Below are positions 12,695 through 24,221 of a DNA stretch of 64,000 bases, piece by piece. The first letter of the stretch is position 1, and each line of letters opens with the position of its first letter. The DNA is taken from contig JASANH010001039.1 in assembly GCA_030248295.1 (NCBI GenBank), forward strand, positions 558,001-622,000. Reading direction: 5' to 3'. Source of the DNA: Mesodorylaimus sp. YZB2_4 (taxonomy: Eukaryota > Nematoda > Enoplea > Dorylaimida > Dorylaimidae). Position numbers and translations under genes: made by a program. The notes beneath the pieces were generated by a model. It was not told the DNA's origin. It worked only from the letters and a program-made list of their open reading frames with translations, and did not search any database.

Positions 12695-15600
12695 ATGGTA
12701 AGACAATTCGATAAAAGCAAGTAGTTTACTACAGTTTGTTTCTCATATTTTAGCACGGAATTATTCATGATTGCTTGCGTTTATTAATTACTCGTAAATT
12801 CGGCAACGACATATTCGATCAAGTTGTGTAAGTGTGAGGAATGGCTATAAATTACATTCTTTGCATTTTTTCCAATTTTAGGGCGCTTGCAAAATGCGAT
12901 GATGTCAAAGATTTTCGAATTTTCGAAGTATATGACGACTCGATTACAATGAGACTGGTTACAGCTGTGACAGAAGTTCTAAGTAAGCAAAACATGGGTT
13001 CAGAAATTTTTCATCATGTCCACCCAAATTTTTACATTTTTTTCTTGTTCGTGGTTTACCCCCTTCAGTAAAATCCGTTTTTGTGCATCGTGATCATTTT
13101 TCTCAGAGGTTGATTTGACGACTGTGTTGGAAATTTTTGGCGAATTCTTCTACTATTACACACTCGAACGAGGATTCTCTGAAATGCTAGAAAGTTTGGG
13201 TCGAGATTTGGTCAGTTTTCTCAACGGATTGGATGCGCAGCATTATTTTTTGAACACATTTATTTACGGTGGCATACGTTCACCTTCATTTCGTTGTGAA
13301 ATTATGGAAGATGGCAGTTATTTGCTGCATTATTATTCTACCCGAGAAGGACTTCATCACGTTGCTGTTGGTAAGAGAAACACATTCTGTGAAAAATACT
13401 GTGAATTCTTCTACCTCCAAAGTTAATCAGACACTCTGAGAAAAACACAAACCGTACAGAAAAACAAGTCGCTCACCACGCAGGGTGTGACAAGATAACA
13501 AAAAGCCCACCTGGCACGACGCTCACAAGAAATGATAACGAAAACAAAATACACAAAGAAACAATGTTTTTGCTATACTGACGATGAGCTGCTCAACATC
13601 CAAAAAGCCGTTGCGTAATCAAAAATTGCATACACTGCGGTGAACACAATAAAGAAATACCCCGAAATAGTGTGAATATGCCGAAAAATGTGAACATGGC
13701 TCGCTTCGAGGCTGGATTTCACAATAAACGCGCTCTAAAGTTTAACCTAATCTTCCTTTATGCCTTTTATAACGCTAGCTTCTCCTTCGCTTAAAAACAG
13801 GCAGCCATATAAGCGCACTGATGGCCCAGCTGTGTACTAATTTTGACCTGATCAGCAGAATTATCCCTCCGGAAGGAACCCTGCGCCAAGATACATTGCT
13901 TGTTGCGCCATAAGAGAATCTCGCTCGCTGCAGAGCCCTTGCTCTTTGTTTCCGTTTTCTCGATCTAATTTTATTATCGAAAGCTCGCATGAAGCTGCGC
14001 TCTTAATATTCGAATACAGCAGACCCTCCAAAAGGATGATGTCTGACATGAGATTTTTCAGCCCACCCTGCTTACGATTAGACAGGACTGCCATTTGCTA
14101 CCGAGACATAGCAACAATTTTTTGGTATTCAGAGCAGGATATCATGCAGCATTCTATAGAGCACATAAGTATATGAAAACAGTTATATTGTCGTTCTTTC
14201 GAACAAAATTCGCTTACCCTTAGATTTGTGCTAACCGAATGCCGGAAAGCTTGAAAACCTGAATTCACATGTCCTCTTTACTTCGTTTAGTCTTTGAGCA
14301 CAAAAGCTAACGCGATCGCGGTGGTGCAATGGTTTAGCATTCGTCTGCCAGCATTGCATGCATCGATTCCTGGCGTGAGAATCCAGTTTTATACATATGT
14401 AAATCAAAAGTTACTCTGACGATGAGTGCACGGCGGGCCGTGGGTGGGCAGTAGGGAGAGGGAGCCAAACCAGTAAACATTCTGGGGTTCAAAACCCCAT
14501 CATTCTGCCAAGAAGCTGCAATCCAGTCGAGTTTGCTCTTTAGTATGGTCCTTCTATTGCAGACTGAGGGTTTTCCTCAAGCGATCGCCTCATAACATCT
14601 GGCTGCTGGCCAGCTAAGCAAAATGGAATCTTAAATTGGGGGAAAGAGAAGGGGAAACAGTCGTGCGAAAAAAATTTTCATTAGCAAGGAGTGGTTATAG
14701 ACAGTTTTAATTCCCGAAAATTTTGAAAATGCATGCCTCAGTAATTTTCTATGTAACTGTTGTGTGCTTGGTTGTCGAGTGTCTGCTTGTCTATTGCAGT
14801 TGCTGACTTAGAACAGACGCACCAGGCGCAGTTTGCGTGGGCACCTGTTTCACTTTAGTCAGGATTAGTCCAGCTCCGACAATGGGTTCACAGTTCGACC
14901 AAAACAACCCAAAAATTTTGAAGCCGAACCAATCCAAAGCCATTTTTAAAAAGTCAAACCCAACCCATTCGCTAGTGAGCCCAATTCCAACCCATAAAAA
15001 CCCATATTTTTTGAATAAATTAACTAAAACCCAAGAAACCACTTCCGTTCAGCGAAGTATATACTGTACACAGTATCACGCACATTTTTTGGGGATGCTA
15101 TCAGTCTCTGCTTAACAACCTAAGGAAAAGCAATCTTGGCATAGTGGCTTTACTCGCGTGTTTTCCCCAAGGAATTGTGAGTATAGTGGGAAGTCTCCCC
15201 GGGCCTCCCCAGGGCTACGTGTAACACATTTTGACAGTGCATGTAACTGTAAAACTTGACCTTGCGATGAGCACGTTTTTGAGTTTGTGAGTGAGTCATG
15301 CCCCACTCGCACTCGCATGTTCATCTACCTTCAGTAAGATCTCCAGAGATCCTAGAAGCAACTTATCTAACAGGTGATAACCTGGCATGAGCCAATCTGA
15401 CTGCACCTCCAAGTTAAGTATTTGGAATCCTTAAAAAACAACTCGAGACCTGAGATGTATCCTCCTCATACTGTATCTCAACGGCGATTCCCTTTCCGAG
15501 CTGCAAGTTTCAAGTTTTCATGGCCTCAGGCGAGGAACCATTTTGACTTGTGTAAATCTTACAAGGCCTGCTCCTTGAAAAAGGAGATGCTGGTCTCCCG

Positions 15601-18600
15601 TCATCATATCCACTCGCCAATAGAGCCGCGGTGGCTCACGTCAGTTCGGGGCGCACGGAGGACTTCGAGGTCTTACGAGGCCACCAAACAAATGCATAAT
15701 ATGCTATAATTCAGAGTTCAAGGATAAGCGCCAATCGCCCGAGTGGGGTGGGGCTGGAGGCAACATTTTTGCAAAATTAGCCTGACGCAGACATAATTTC
15801 TCACGGTTATGAATGAATTTGCCAAAAATACCTGTTTCAAGGCAAAAAAATCACTCTTTGAAAGACCCCCAGCCAAAAAGCAAGAGGCTTCTTCATGGAT
15901 TCTGACTGACCAAACCTGTAAAATTAGGAACTGACTGACCCCTCTCTGACTGCGAATCGACAAGAGATTAGGTCAGAGCTCGATGTCATCTGCTGACAGA
16001 CGATTTCTCAGTCAGGCCGACATGTCGACTTGGACTTGTTGGAGACCCAGGGCGCGTTTTTTGAAACACCAGTATCTGTCGATTCGAAATCAACGGACAT
16101 CATATTGCAGTGGCTTAAAAACGCTGTGCCGATCACCCACACACCTACTCATACTGACGAATAAGGCTGATTCCAAGTGGAAAAGTGGTTTTTTGGGTTT
16201 TGGCCAAAAAAAGGTCAACCTTCCCAACCCAAAGCCACTCTGCCAAAAGTCCTGACCCAACCCAGCCCAAAAACCCGAAAAATTGGTTGTGTTTGGTTTT
16301 AGGACCCAATGTTGGACCTGGGGATTAGCTTATGCTTTGTTTCGCTTTCATTTCTGCCTACATCGCGGGCGCCAGAAATCCTGGGCTCTTTAGTCATAGC
16401 CTAACGTTATTCGTGGTAGCATAAAATACTTTCCTTGCAGCCAGTGACCATTTAGCCACGCCCATGATGTCATGTCTGTCTGCGTGAGCATGGTGCATTT
16501 TATAGTGGATATGGATTAGCCACGCCTTAACAGGACTGCGTGAACTGCAGGATATAAGGGTTTGCACTTGTATGCTATTAGTTCTTTTAGGCTGGCTCAT
16601 CTTCAAAGTAGACTCCATTAGCTGCGCCCGTCAGGCGCGATGCAACAGCAACCGCCTGTAGCAAAAATAAATACAAGCTCTCGATGTTTTGTGCGAGTCT
16701 CGTCTATTCGCTATTAGTTTTCGCACAAGACAGCGGAGAGATGGGTTAGCGTACTATAAAATGCAGGCGACGCACGCATGAAATAAAAACTCAAGCTGGA
16801 AAATGTAGATTTGGTTTTTGCAGCCTTGATTCGGGTGATTTTTAGATTCATAATCACCAGCCAGACCTTTTTCAATATTTTTTATCCCGCAAGCAACACC
16901 AAATAACAAAACCAGAAAAAACGAAACGAAATGGCGCCCACGCGACCTAACACATCTCACCAGACATGCAAAGCAATAGCCTAATTTTTCGAGAAAATCA
17001 AAGGATCCTAAATTATGATTATTTCAGGGGTGATTCGTGCATGCGCCAAGGAACTTTGCAAAACCAACGCCCAAATTGAGGTGTTGGAAATCAAGAAAGA
17101 GATTTATGGTTTGAAAATGCATTCCCACGTCACACTTCGTATTGATGAATTGGACGATAATGGATCGACTCTGAGAAGATCAAGCCTCCTAACACCTGGA
17201 ACTGCAATTCTTAATAGATCGTCGTATGCTCATTTATTGCCGCAAGCAGTACCAGAAGCAAATGATCCTTTCACCTCTGGCACTCTACTTTTAACCAAAC
17301 ACGATTTCGCTTCACTTTTACCATTTCATGTAATTTTTGATCGCAATATGAAAATCAAAGGAGTGGGAATATTTTTGAGACGCCTGTTTCACAATATTCG
17401 ACCAGGTGCACGAGTTACAGATCATTTAAAAATGATTTATCCGAATATGGATTTCGATTTCCCATCCATATTGAACTTTATAAATTTACAGTTTGTGGTA
17501 GAAGTAATCGCGTCAAAGGAACTTCAAAGATTACAGGAGTCATTGAAGAGAGTAGAAAAACTGCAGTTAAGAGGTGAGTTGGGTGTCACTTTAATCGGAA
17601 GGATAGAAAACACGACTTGAAGTAACAAGTTTAGTTTTAAATTCCCGCGCAAATAGAGGTGCTTTGAAGGGGAATGAGGATTTGAACAGGGCAAAACAGA
17701 AGTTCAGACCCGGGCGATGAAAAATTCTTCCCACTTGCTTACCCGAAAAATTCAAGACCAATCGGCTTAGAGTGGAAAACAAAAGTTTCATTGGTGTAAA
17801 ACTGTACCTGCGCCAGCAAAAACACCTGAGCGCAGAAAACATTTTTCAGCTGACATGGTCAGGAAGATACTAGGAAAGTGATGCGAACAAAAATGTATCA
17901 TTTTCATGTACTAGAGTAAGTTTTTATGTTTTCAGGTCAAATGTTTTTATTATCTGACCAACAGCACATAATTTACATCGCATCATTGCGCATGGCAAAT
18001 CTCAAGCAGCTGCAAGAACAGGAGTTGTATCTCAGCGATATGCCATCCCATGATGCAACTCGAGATTTAATCGTTCTGAATCAATTGAGGAGTGCTGAAT
18101 TGGACCTGAGGTAAATTGGAATTTTTTTCAGCCCATAATCTCATGGACACCTCACCAAAACGTGCAGAGCTCAAGGATATACTGCGGCACTCGATAGACG
18201 CACAGGTCGCGCGTGACTGTCTAGATTTTAAATTCCCGCGTAAAAGAGGTGGCTCACAGGTTAGGGCGCTTCTCGCGGGACTATTTAAAATTTCAAATTT
18301 CTACTCAGAGATTTCCGCGCAAAATTTTGAATTCAAAGCGTTGACATAACGTTAAGAGTGGCGGTGTTACGCCTTTGGGGTAGAAAGAAAATACTTGTTT
18401 TTGGATTTTTCGGATTCAGAAACCTCGCTTTTTAGCAAAAAGCTGGAATCTACTACAACGGAACTGCAAGTTGTGTCACGAGCGCTAGAAAAAGAAAAAG
18501 CAAAAACTGAAGCATTATTAAACGAAATTCTACCAAGATCAGTCGCGGAGGCGTTAAAAGAAGGAACCCAAGTTCCTGCGAGTAAGTGCTTTCTCGAATT

Positions 18601-19876
18601 GAAGAACAGTGGCTCATACTGTCAGTCAACTTGTAACATCGTTTTCCTGTATTTTATATCGGATTTTCGGTCTCGAGAAAATGAGAAACACGCACTGGAT
18701 TTATGCAATGGCTGTATGTACATAAAATGTAGCCGCAGAAATAGTGATTTCATACAACTACCTTTAAACCCTTAAAAAAATTGTACGAATGCACGGCTGA
18801 AAGTAAAAACCGGACAGACAAAGGGTGAAACACAAGGGTTTTATTTCTGACTTTATTTTGCAGATACTCACGATCAAGTGACTATTTTATTCAGCGATAT
18901 TGTCACATTCACTGTGATTTCATCAAAATGTGAGCCCAGCCAAGTAGTGGACATGCTGAACTCGCTGTTTACTCTCTTTGATGACCTGTCGCGATGGAAT
19001 GAGGTTTACAAGGTAAAACGTTTTCCACACATCAACTTCACAAGGTATATAATGGCGTCATTTTTAAATTTCTGCTCCCATAAATTTTTGCCTTCGTCAA
19101 TTAAGTTTTCTGGTGTAAATTATGATTAAATTATGACTTCAATTTTGAAGTCTTTCTTCCTCCTATGTTTTGATGACATCATTTACCTCGCAGGTTGAAA
19201 CGATTGGCGATGCGTACATGGTATGTGGTGGTGTTCCCGATCCAATCCGTGATCATGCCGAGCGGGTTGCCGACATGGCTCTTGGTATGAGCATCGTGTG
19301 TAGCCAAATAAAGTCACCAAACGACGGGTGCCCACTTGAAGTAAAAGAATAATGTTTTTCATGTTTACGCGAACTTAATGTTTAAACTTTGAGATTCGTG
19401 TTGGATTCCACAGTGGTCCAGTAATGTCAGGCGTGGTTGGCAAGCGAATGCCACGTTATTGTCTGTTTGGAGACACTGTCAACACAGCAAGTCGAATGGA
19501 AAGTCATGGCGTGCCGGGGAAGATTCACTTGAGTTCAAGTACATACGCATGCATCAACAAAAGTTTATATGACATTCAAGAAAGAGGTGTAATTCATGTA
19601 AAGGGCAAAGGGGACATGAAAACATATTTTCTATTACGCCATCGAGTTAAAACCATTGAGCAATTAACTGGAAAAGAAAAAGATTTTTTCGATTCAAATC
19701 TAACATATGATCAATGTAGCATCGCGCCTCTTTCACCTTTGCCACCAGTCACCGACCTGGAAATAGGTACACAGGCGAATGGGCCGAGTGAGAAATGCAA
19801 TGTAGAAGCGAAGTCAGAAAAAATTGAGGCTGCTAGAGATCGAAAAAAATATAGTCGCGCATGCGTTTTAGTGTAA
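12695..19876 (+). CDS. H-NOX haem-containing guanylate cyclase, copy A (10 exons, 695 aa)
   Basis: Exons: 12695-12697, 12754-12827, 12882-12982, 13107-13370, 17028-17573, 17936-18110, 18436-18581, 18864-19012, 19194-19340, 19394-19876. All junctions are GT-AG and keep phase. The product converts GTP to cGMP in the cytosol. It has an H-NOX domain (about 1-180) with haem-ligand His105 and the YxSxR motif at Tyr135/Ser137/Arg139, numbered exactly as in vertebrate beta1. A HNOBA/PAS region, a coiled coil (about 390-430) and the cyclase domain follow. The cyclase domain has both metal aspartates (448, 492), guanine-recognition Glu488 and Cys558, and catalytic Asn565 and Arg569. Having the full set means it need not pair with an alpha subunit, as known for atypical soluble cyclases such as Drosophila Gyc-88E and nematode GCYs. 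It is duplicated 8 kb downstream. Confidence 0.93.
14316..14400 (+). repeat. SINE head fragment
   Basis: GCGGTGGTGCAATGGTTTAGCATTCG-type head matching the SINE copies at 22488 (-) and 49988 (+), followed by a degenerate B-box. It lies inside intron 4 of cyclase A. Confidence 0.5.
14872..16318. mobile_element. Non-autonomous element with terminal inverted repeats, in intron 4 of cyclase A
   Basis: The left end reads TCCGACAATGGGTTC and the right end reads GACCCAATGTTGGA, imperfect inverted complements. AACCC-rich arrays lie just inside each end (GGGTT-rich on the opposite side). The interior is shared with 5951-7100. No transposase frame was seen. It accounts for about 40% of this 3.66-kb intron; the equivalent intron of cyclase B is only 196 bp. 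Confidence 0.6.
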
Positions 19877-19968
19877 ATTTTTTACGCAGGTTCGAATTTG
19901 CGGTGACGTGCGCAAGTGTACAGCAGGTTGATGTTTTATACTACTGCTTCACTTTATACTGTTAGCAG

Positions 19969-19974
19969 AATAAA
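19969..19974 (+). other. Polyadenylation signal AATAAA for cyclase A
   Basis: AATAAA 93 bases after the stop codon of the cyclase, the first such hexamer downstream. Confidence 0.55.
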
Positions 19975-19984
19975 CTGCTCCTTT

Positions 19985-21315
19985 TTATGTCAACAGCGTG
20001 ATATTGCTTTTTTCTTCAGTGATTTTTAAAAATTTAGTCCTTTGTACAGAAATATTGTGTGTGATTCTCGCAATATTTAAACGGAGTAATTTGATTTTTT
20101 CCCCAAAGCACATGTGCGTCTCGGTTTTAAACTCACCAACGAGAAAAAACTTTGAAGTTTCTTCAAGCTGATAGCAAACTGGTGACTTGAGGGAGATGAC
20201 TTGTCTCTGGCATATGGTGACCAGGAAGATATGGTGGGTATAATTCATTTTGTCATGTCCTAACTCAAATCCGTATCCTGTTTTGATGAGAAAATAGGAT
20301 TTTTGGTGGAACTTGAATAGTACGCATTTCGCGCGCTTTTGAGTTTGATGCGCAAGCAGTAGATCATACGGTACCCGTACGTTTCTTATGGAAATTAATT
20401 TCCTCGTCAGTTTCTCCTTATCTTATTCTCGAAGGTTAATACAAATAAAAAGTCGCGCACTGCTCGTAATTGTCCATGATTTTCATGTTCGAGACATACT
20501 GTATGGAGTGTTGTAAAGCAATATAAATGTCCACAAAAACAGGAAGAGAAACCTCCCAACGTGCTGCTCTGATGGACCCATCCATAATGTTCTACGAGGA
20601 GGGGGGGCGGTATCAGAATTATTGTAATTCAACTCATACACGCTACCTGCGTCGCCTCGTGGCACCATGCTCGAGCAGTCTGGCAGCAAGCGGGTGTCTA
20701 GGAGCAGTTGCTTACCTCAATTTACGGGAGATTTAAACTGAAACCAGGTCCAGGAAGTCTTACATGAGCAGCCCAAATACAATTATAGCATAAATAGTTG
20801 TTGTAAAATTCCACAAGCACCTCGCAAAAGGTCATCCAAATACAAAGTATACGACAGATATCTTTGTATAACCTGTAGTGCAGTAGCCAGAGACATAATC
20901 ACTGCCAGAATTACTATTACAGCAAAATCCAATAAAATGTCGGTAAGAGGTTTTCTTGCACTGATATGCACAGTCTATAGCCTAATGTCCCTTCTTCACT
21001 CGATGTTACTATCAAAATTTTTGCTGAGAGAGGAACTAGCCATCTTTGGCATGTTAAATCTAAAAACCATGGTGGGCAGTAAGCTTTCAGAAACACAGCG
21101 AACTCATTTTTGAATTTTGCGTTTGATTTCATATATGCCAGGAGTCCCTCCGAGAAAATGACGTCAAATGTTTACTAGTGAAGATCTCTTAAAAAATTCA
21201 AATTTGCCGCGTTTTGCAATAAAAAGCTGACGCACTTCACATGTTAACAAGGTGTGCGCGCGGCCACTTTTGCTGCCAGCGCCACGGATCTACTTTGCGA
21301 GAAAGGAAGGCCCCT
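19985..21315. other. Intergenic, no gene seen
   Basis: AT-rich spacer between cyclase A and the inverted-repeat element at 21320. Only short frames with no recognisable domain on either strand. Confidence 0.4.
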
Positions 21316-21319
21316 AATA

Positions 21320-22830
21320 AGGAGCCATCCATAAAGGACGTCCACCAAAAATGCGATTTTTGACTCCCCCCTCCCCCTATCCACCTTTCATCCATTTCGC
21401 CTGGACCCCCCTAAAAAATGGACGTCCACTTGAGCAGACCCCCCGCCATAGGAAAACATTCACTTCGAAAAAGCATTGCTCCCGCCATCGACTGATCCGC
21501 CGGAGTGATGGGTCATTCAGGCCTCGGCTTGACTCGACTGCTGCATCAGCCAAACTGGGAAGTGAAATTTTACGCTTTCTCTCTGAAAATGTGTCAAGCC
21601 TCATCCAATTTAAAACTTCTCCAATTTTCCTCCAAAATCAGGATTAAATCCCGCTTTAGGTGCAAGGTAGTTCTCCTGAGTTTTTGGAGTGATTTTCTAA
21701 ACAGTGACAGCGAGGAAAGGAAATATAGGGCAGGTTGCTAAAGACGTCATCCCCATAAAAATATCTTATTTCTTGAACGGATCAGCCAGATCGAGATCGA
21801 GATTCACGTCGAGGGTCGAATCAGTCGATGCTATCTATAATTGTCCAACATCTCTGACATCCCAACGGACCCCTGGCGCCTGGAATCTATCGCCCTGGAC
21901 GCGGAGTTGATGTTTCAGCCGAAGATATAGTCGCTCACTCTCACATTCAGAGTACTTTCCCAGCGTACATCATCAGTACTTTCCCAACCAGAGACATCAC
22001 CCCGGAAAACTGCCCTTCACCCCGGCCAAAAAGCAAACCTCCTCTTCCACGTCTTGGTTTTTTTTCAAATTTTTGTAGGCCGAAGCCTGTTTTGCCTGTA
22101 GCCGGGCAGCAGTCAAACCTTCGAAGAAGGGTTGTGCGGGGACCGGTACAGACATCAGTGCCCCTCTGCGTGTCTCCACTAGGAGCGCCTCCACGCGACG
22201 GCATCCTGGACAGGACACCGACCTTCTTGGACGATGGCGGGGCGGCTGTGAACCCTGTTGGTGTTAAACAGCTGAGGTTGTTTACTCCTTATCTTCCGTC
22301 TCTCCACTCAGCGCACCTCTAGGGTACTGGGTGAGTCACCCACGGCCTGGCGTGCAAGGTCAGCGAGGGTTTATGGTTCGCAAACCGGCCTCCATCACCG
22401 GGGATCGAACCCGGGACGAGTCCAGCCACTCGCTTCCAAGCAATACGGAGAGACTAGTGCCGAACCGCTGCACCACCGCGGCCGGTTACTGAGGCACCTG
22501 ATTGAGCGAAAAAGCCACTGGCAGCACCACTAAAATCGTTTTATCCGCCTCAGAAAAAAAAGCCAAAAGGATGAAAAATTGTTTAGGAAAACTGAAATAT
22601 AATCGACCTGAGTCCTTGGATAGTCGTTTGATGATTTAAATATTAGTAATTTAACTCGTATCTCTAGCATTAATACTATGATAATTGAGATAATTTTCCC
22701 AAAAACCCGCCGACTTTGTAAAGTGGGCGTCCACTTGGCGGCAGCCTACCTCCTCCCCCATCCACTTCCGTCCACTTTCCGCTCACCCCCATCTTCCCCC
22801 TTGGGTGGACGTCCTTTATGGATGGCCCCT
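21320..22830. mobile_element. Inverted-repeat element bounded by GCCATCCATAAAGGACGTCC
   Basis: GCCATCCATAAAGGACGTCC at 21324 is answered by its exact complement GGACGTCCTTTATGGATGGC at 22807. Further GTCCAC words lie inside each end (21420 and 22730). A tRNA-derived SINE is nested at about 22120-22488. A related, more decayed copy lies at 49588-50610. No transposase frame remains, so it is non-autonomous. Confidence 0.65.
22120..22488 (-). repeat. tRNA-derived SINE, best-preserved copy
   Basis: Read on the minus strand from 22488: a CCGCGGTGGTGCAGCGGTT head (A-box like), then a B-box GGGTTCGATCCCCGG at about 22408, then a non-tRNA body containing GAGTGGAGAGACGGAAG. The head, B-box and body are collinear with the plus-strand copy at 49988-50330. 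Confidence 0.7.
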
Positions 22831-22986
22831 AGCAGATTCGTGAGAACTCTTCATGGAAGTTAACAAGTTAATAAATTACTTTACTTCGAACAATAAACAA
22901 CATTAGACGTCAATAACCAACAAAACAAAAAATAACCGCGACTAAAATTTTCCTTGGTTTACGTGGTGAGCCTAATTGATGGCTGC

Positions 22987-23071
22987 AGCTCAACTCACGT
23001 TTTCATTGCGCTTCAGTTGAGTCGGCACCCAGTCGTGGACCTTCACACGTTGGGCCTTGTTCAGGACCAGC
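22987..23071 (-). pseudogene. Possible mariner-transposase-like fragment
   Basis: One minus-strand frame over about 28 codons reads through AQRVKVHDWVPTQL. This resembles the WVPHEL-type motif of mariner transposases and ends at a GTGAGT. No other transposase motif was found nearby. Too short to be sure. Confidence 0.18.
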
Positions 23072-24177
23072 GTGTTTCTTGGCCAGCATCGCAGCCGCCT
23101 TGTGTCGCTTTAGCTTTCTAAAAGAAGAACAAAAGCATGAAATGATGAAACCAACTGCTGGACAAACTTTTACAGACCACAGCTACAGTACCCGAAACAG
23201 CGTAGCCCTGGGAAGGCTTTCACTTTTCGCGTGGAACGCATCCCAAACGGCTGAAGAGGAAAAACCGTCCTCAGTAAATTTTTGAATGACTCTTGGTTTA
23301 CACTTCAAAGTCGACTAAATCGTGGGCAAGTGTATAAAATCACTTCAGTCACGCTCTCACTAACTAAACGTGGAATAACGAAAAGATATCAACTTACGGC
23401 AGGTTTCTAAGTAATATAAGAATAAGATGCACGTACTTACGTATTTACACATAATATACAGTATATACAATACAATATTTATAGCATTTACATATTTACG
23501 GAGCCCGCAGTCGAAGGCGTTTATTCAGAAAAATGCCTTGCTGCAAGAACAAGCGCTCGTATTTATATCACAGTAGATGCCTCATAAAACTAGTTGGTGG
23601 GTGTGTGCAAACAGAAAATGGGGACGAAGGGGTCACGGCCAAAAAATGGTGTCAAAAGTCAACATGGAAAACATGCTATTACGCGAGCGGAGGCCTCGGC
23701 CGATCGCCGTGCGAATCCGCGATGCTCAAGCCGCCCAAGATCCTGTAGATGCGATGACTGCTGGGTCAGGGAAAGAATAGTGACACGATTCATTCGTTGT
23801 TTGCTTTGTTTTCGAGATGAGAAGTGTTTCTCCATCCGGTAGTGGGTAGTTTTGAATAATACACGGAAAAGTTCAATGAGCTCTGAGATTCGGCAGCAAC
23901 GAGCTGAGGTAGGCGAACCGGTTTCAAGCTGTTTGCAGGTCGACATCTAACAAACCCCAATATCATAGCATTCTCATTTCTGCAGTTTGAGTTAATGACC
24001 CTGCTGGTCCTACTTTCTCAAAAATAAGTTCTGGTGATTTTGAAATTGCCGTTGTCACCTTTGAAATTCACCTAATATCAAGAAAAACCAAGAAAGGAAC
24101 GAGGTCGTCTGCGAAAGCCCAAGTCCAACAGGCACAAAACATCATGCAAATAGTCCACTGATGACAAGTATCCACGC

Positions 24178-24221
24178 CATGGCTATACTATATGTGATAA
24201 ATCACATATAGTATAGCCATG
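24178..24221. repeat. 21-bp perfect inverted repeat with 2-nt loop
   Basis: CATGGCTATACTATATGTGAT, AA, then the exact complement ATCACATATAGTATAGCCATG. The flanks TATCCACGC and GATCCACGC form a near-direct repeat around it. Confidence 0.85.

Noticed and set aside
21947-22322. Overlapping frames of 70-85 codons on both strands
   Set aside because: They come from GC-rich SINE and element sequence.
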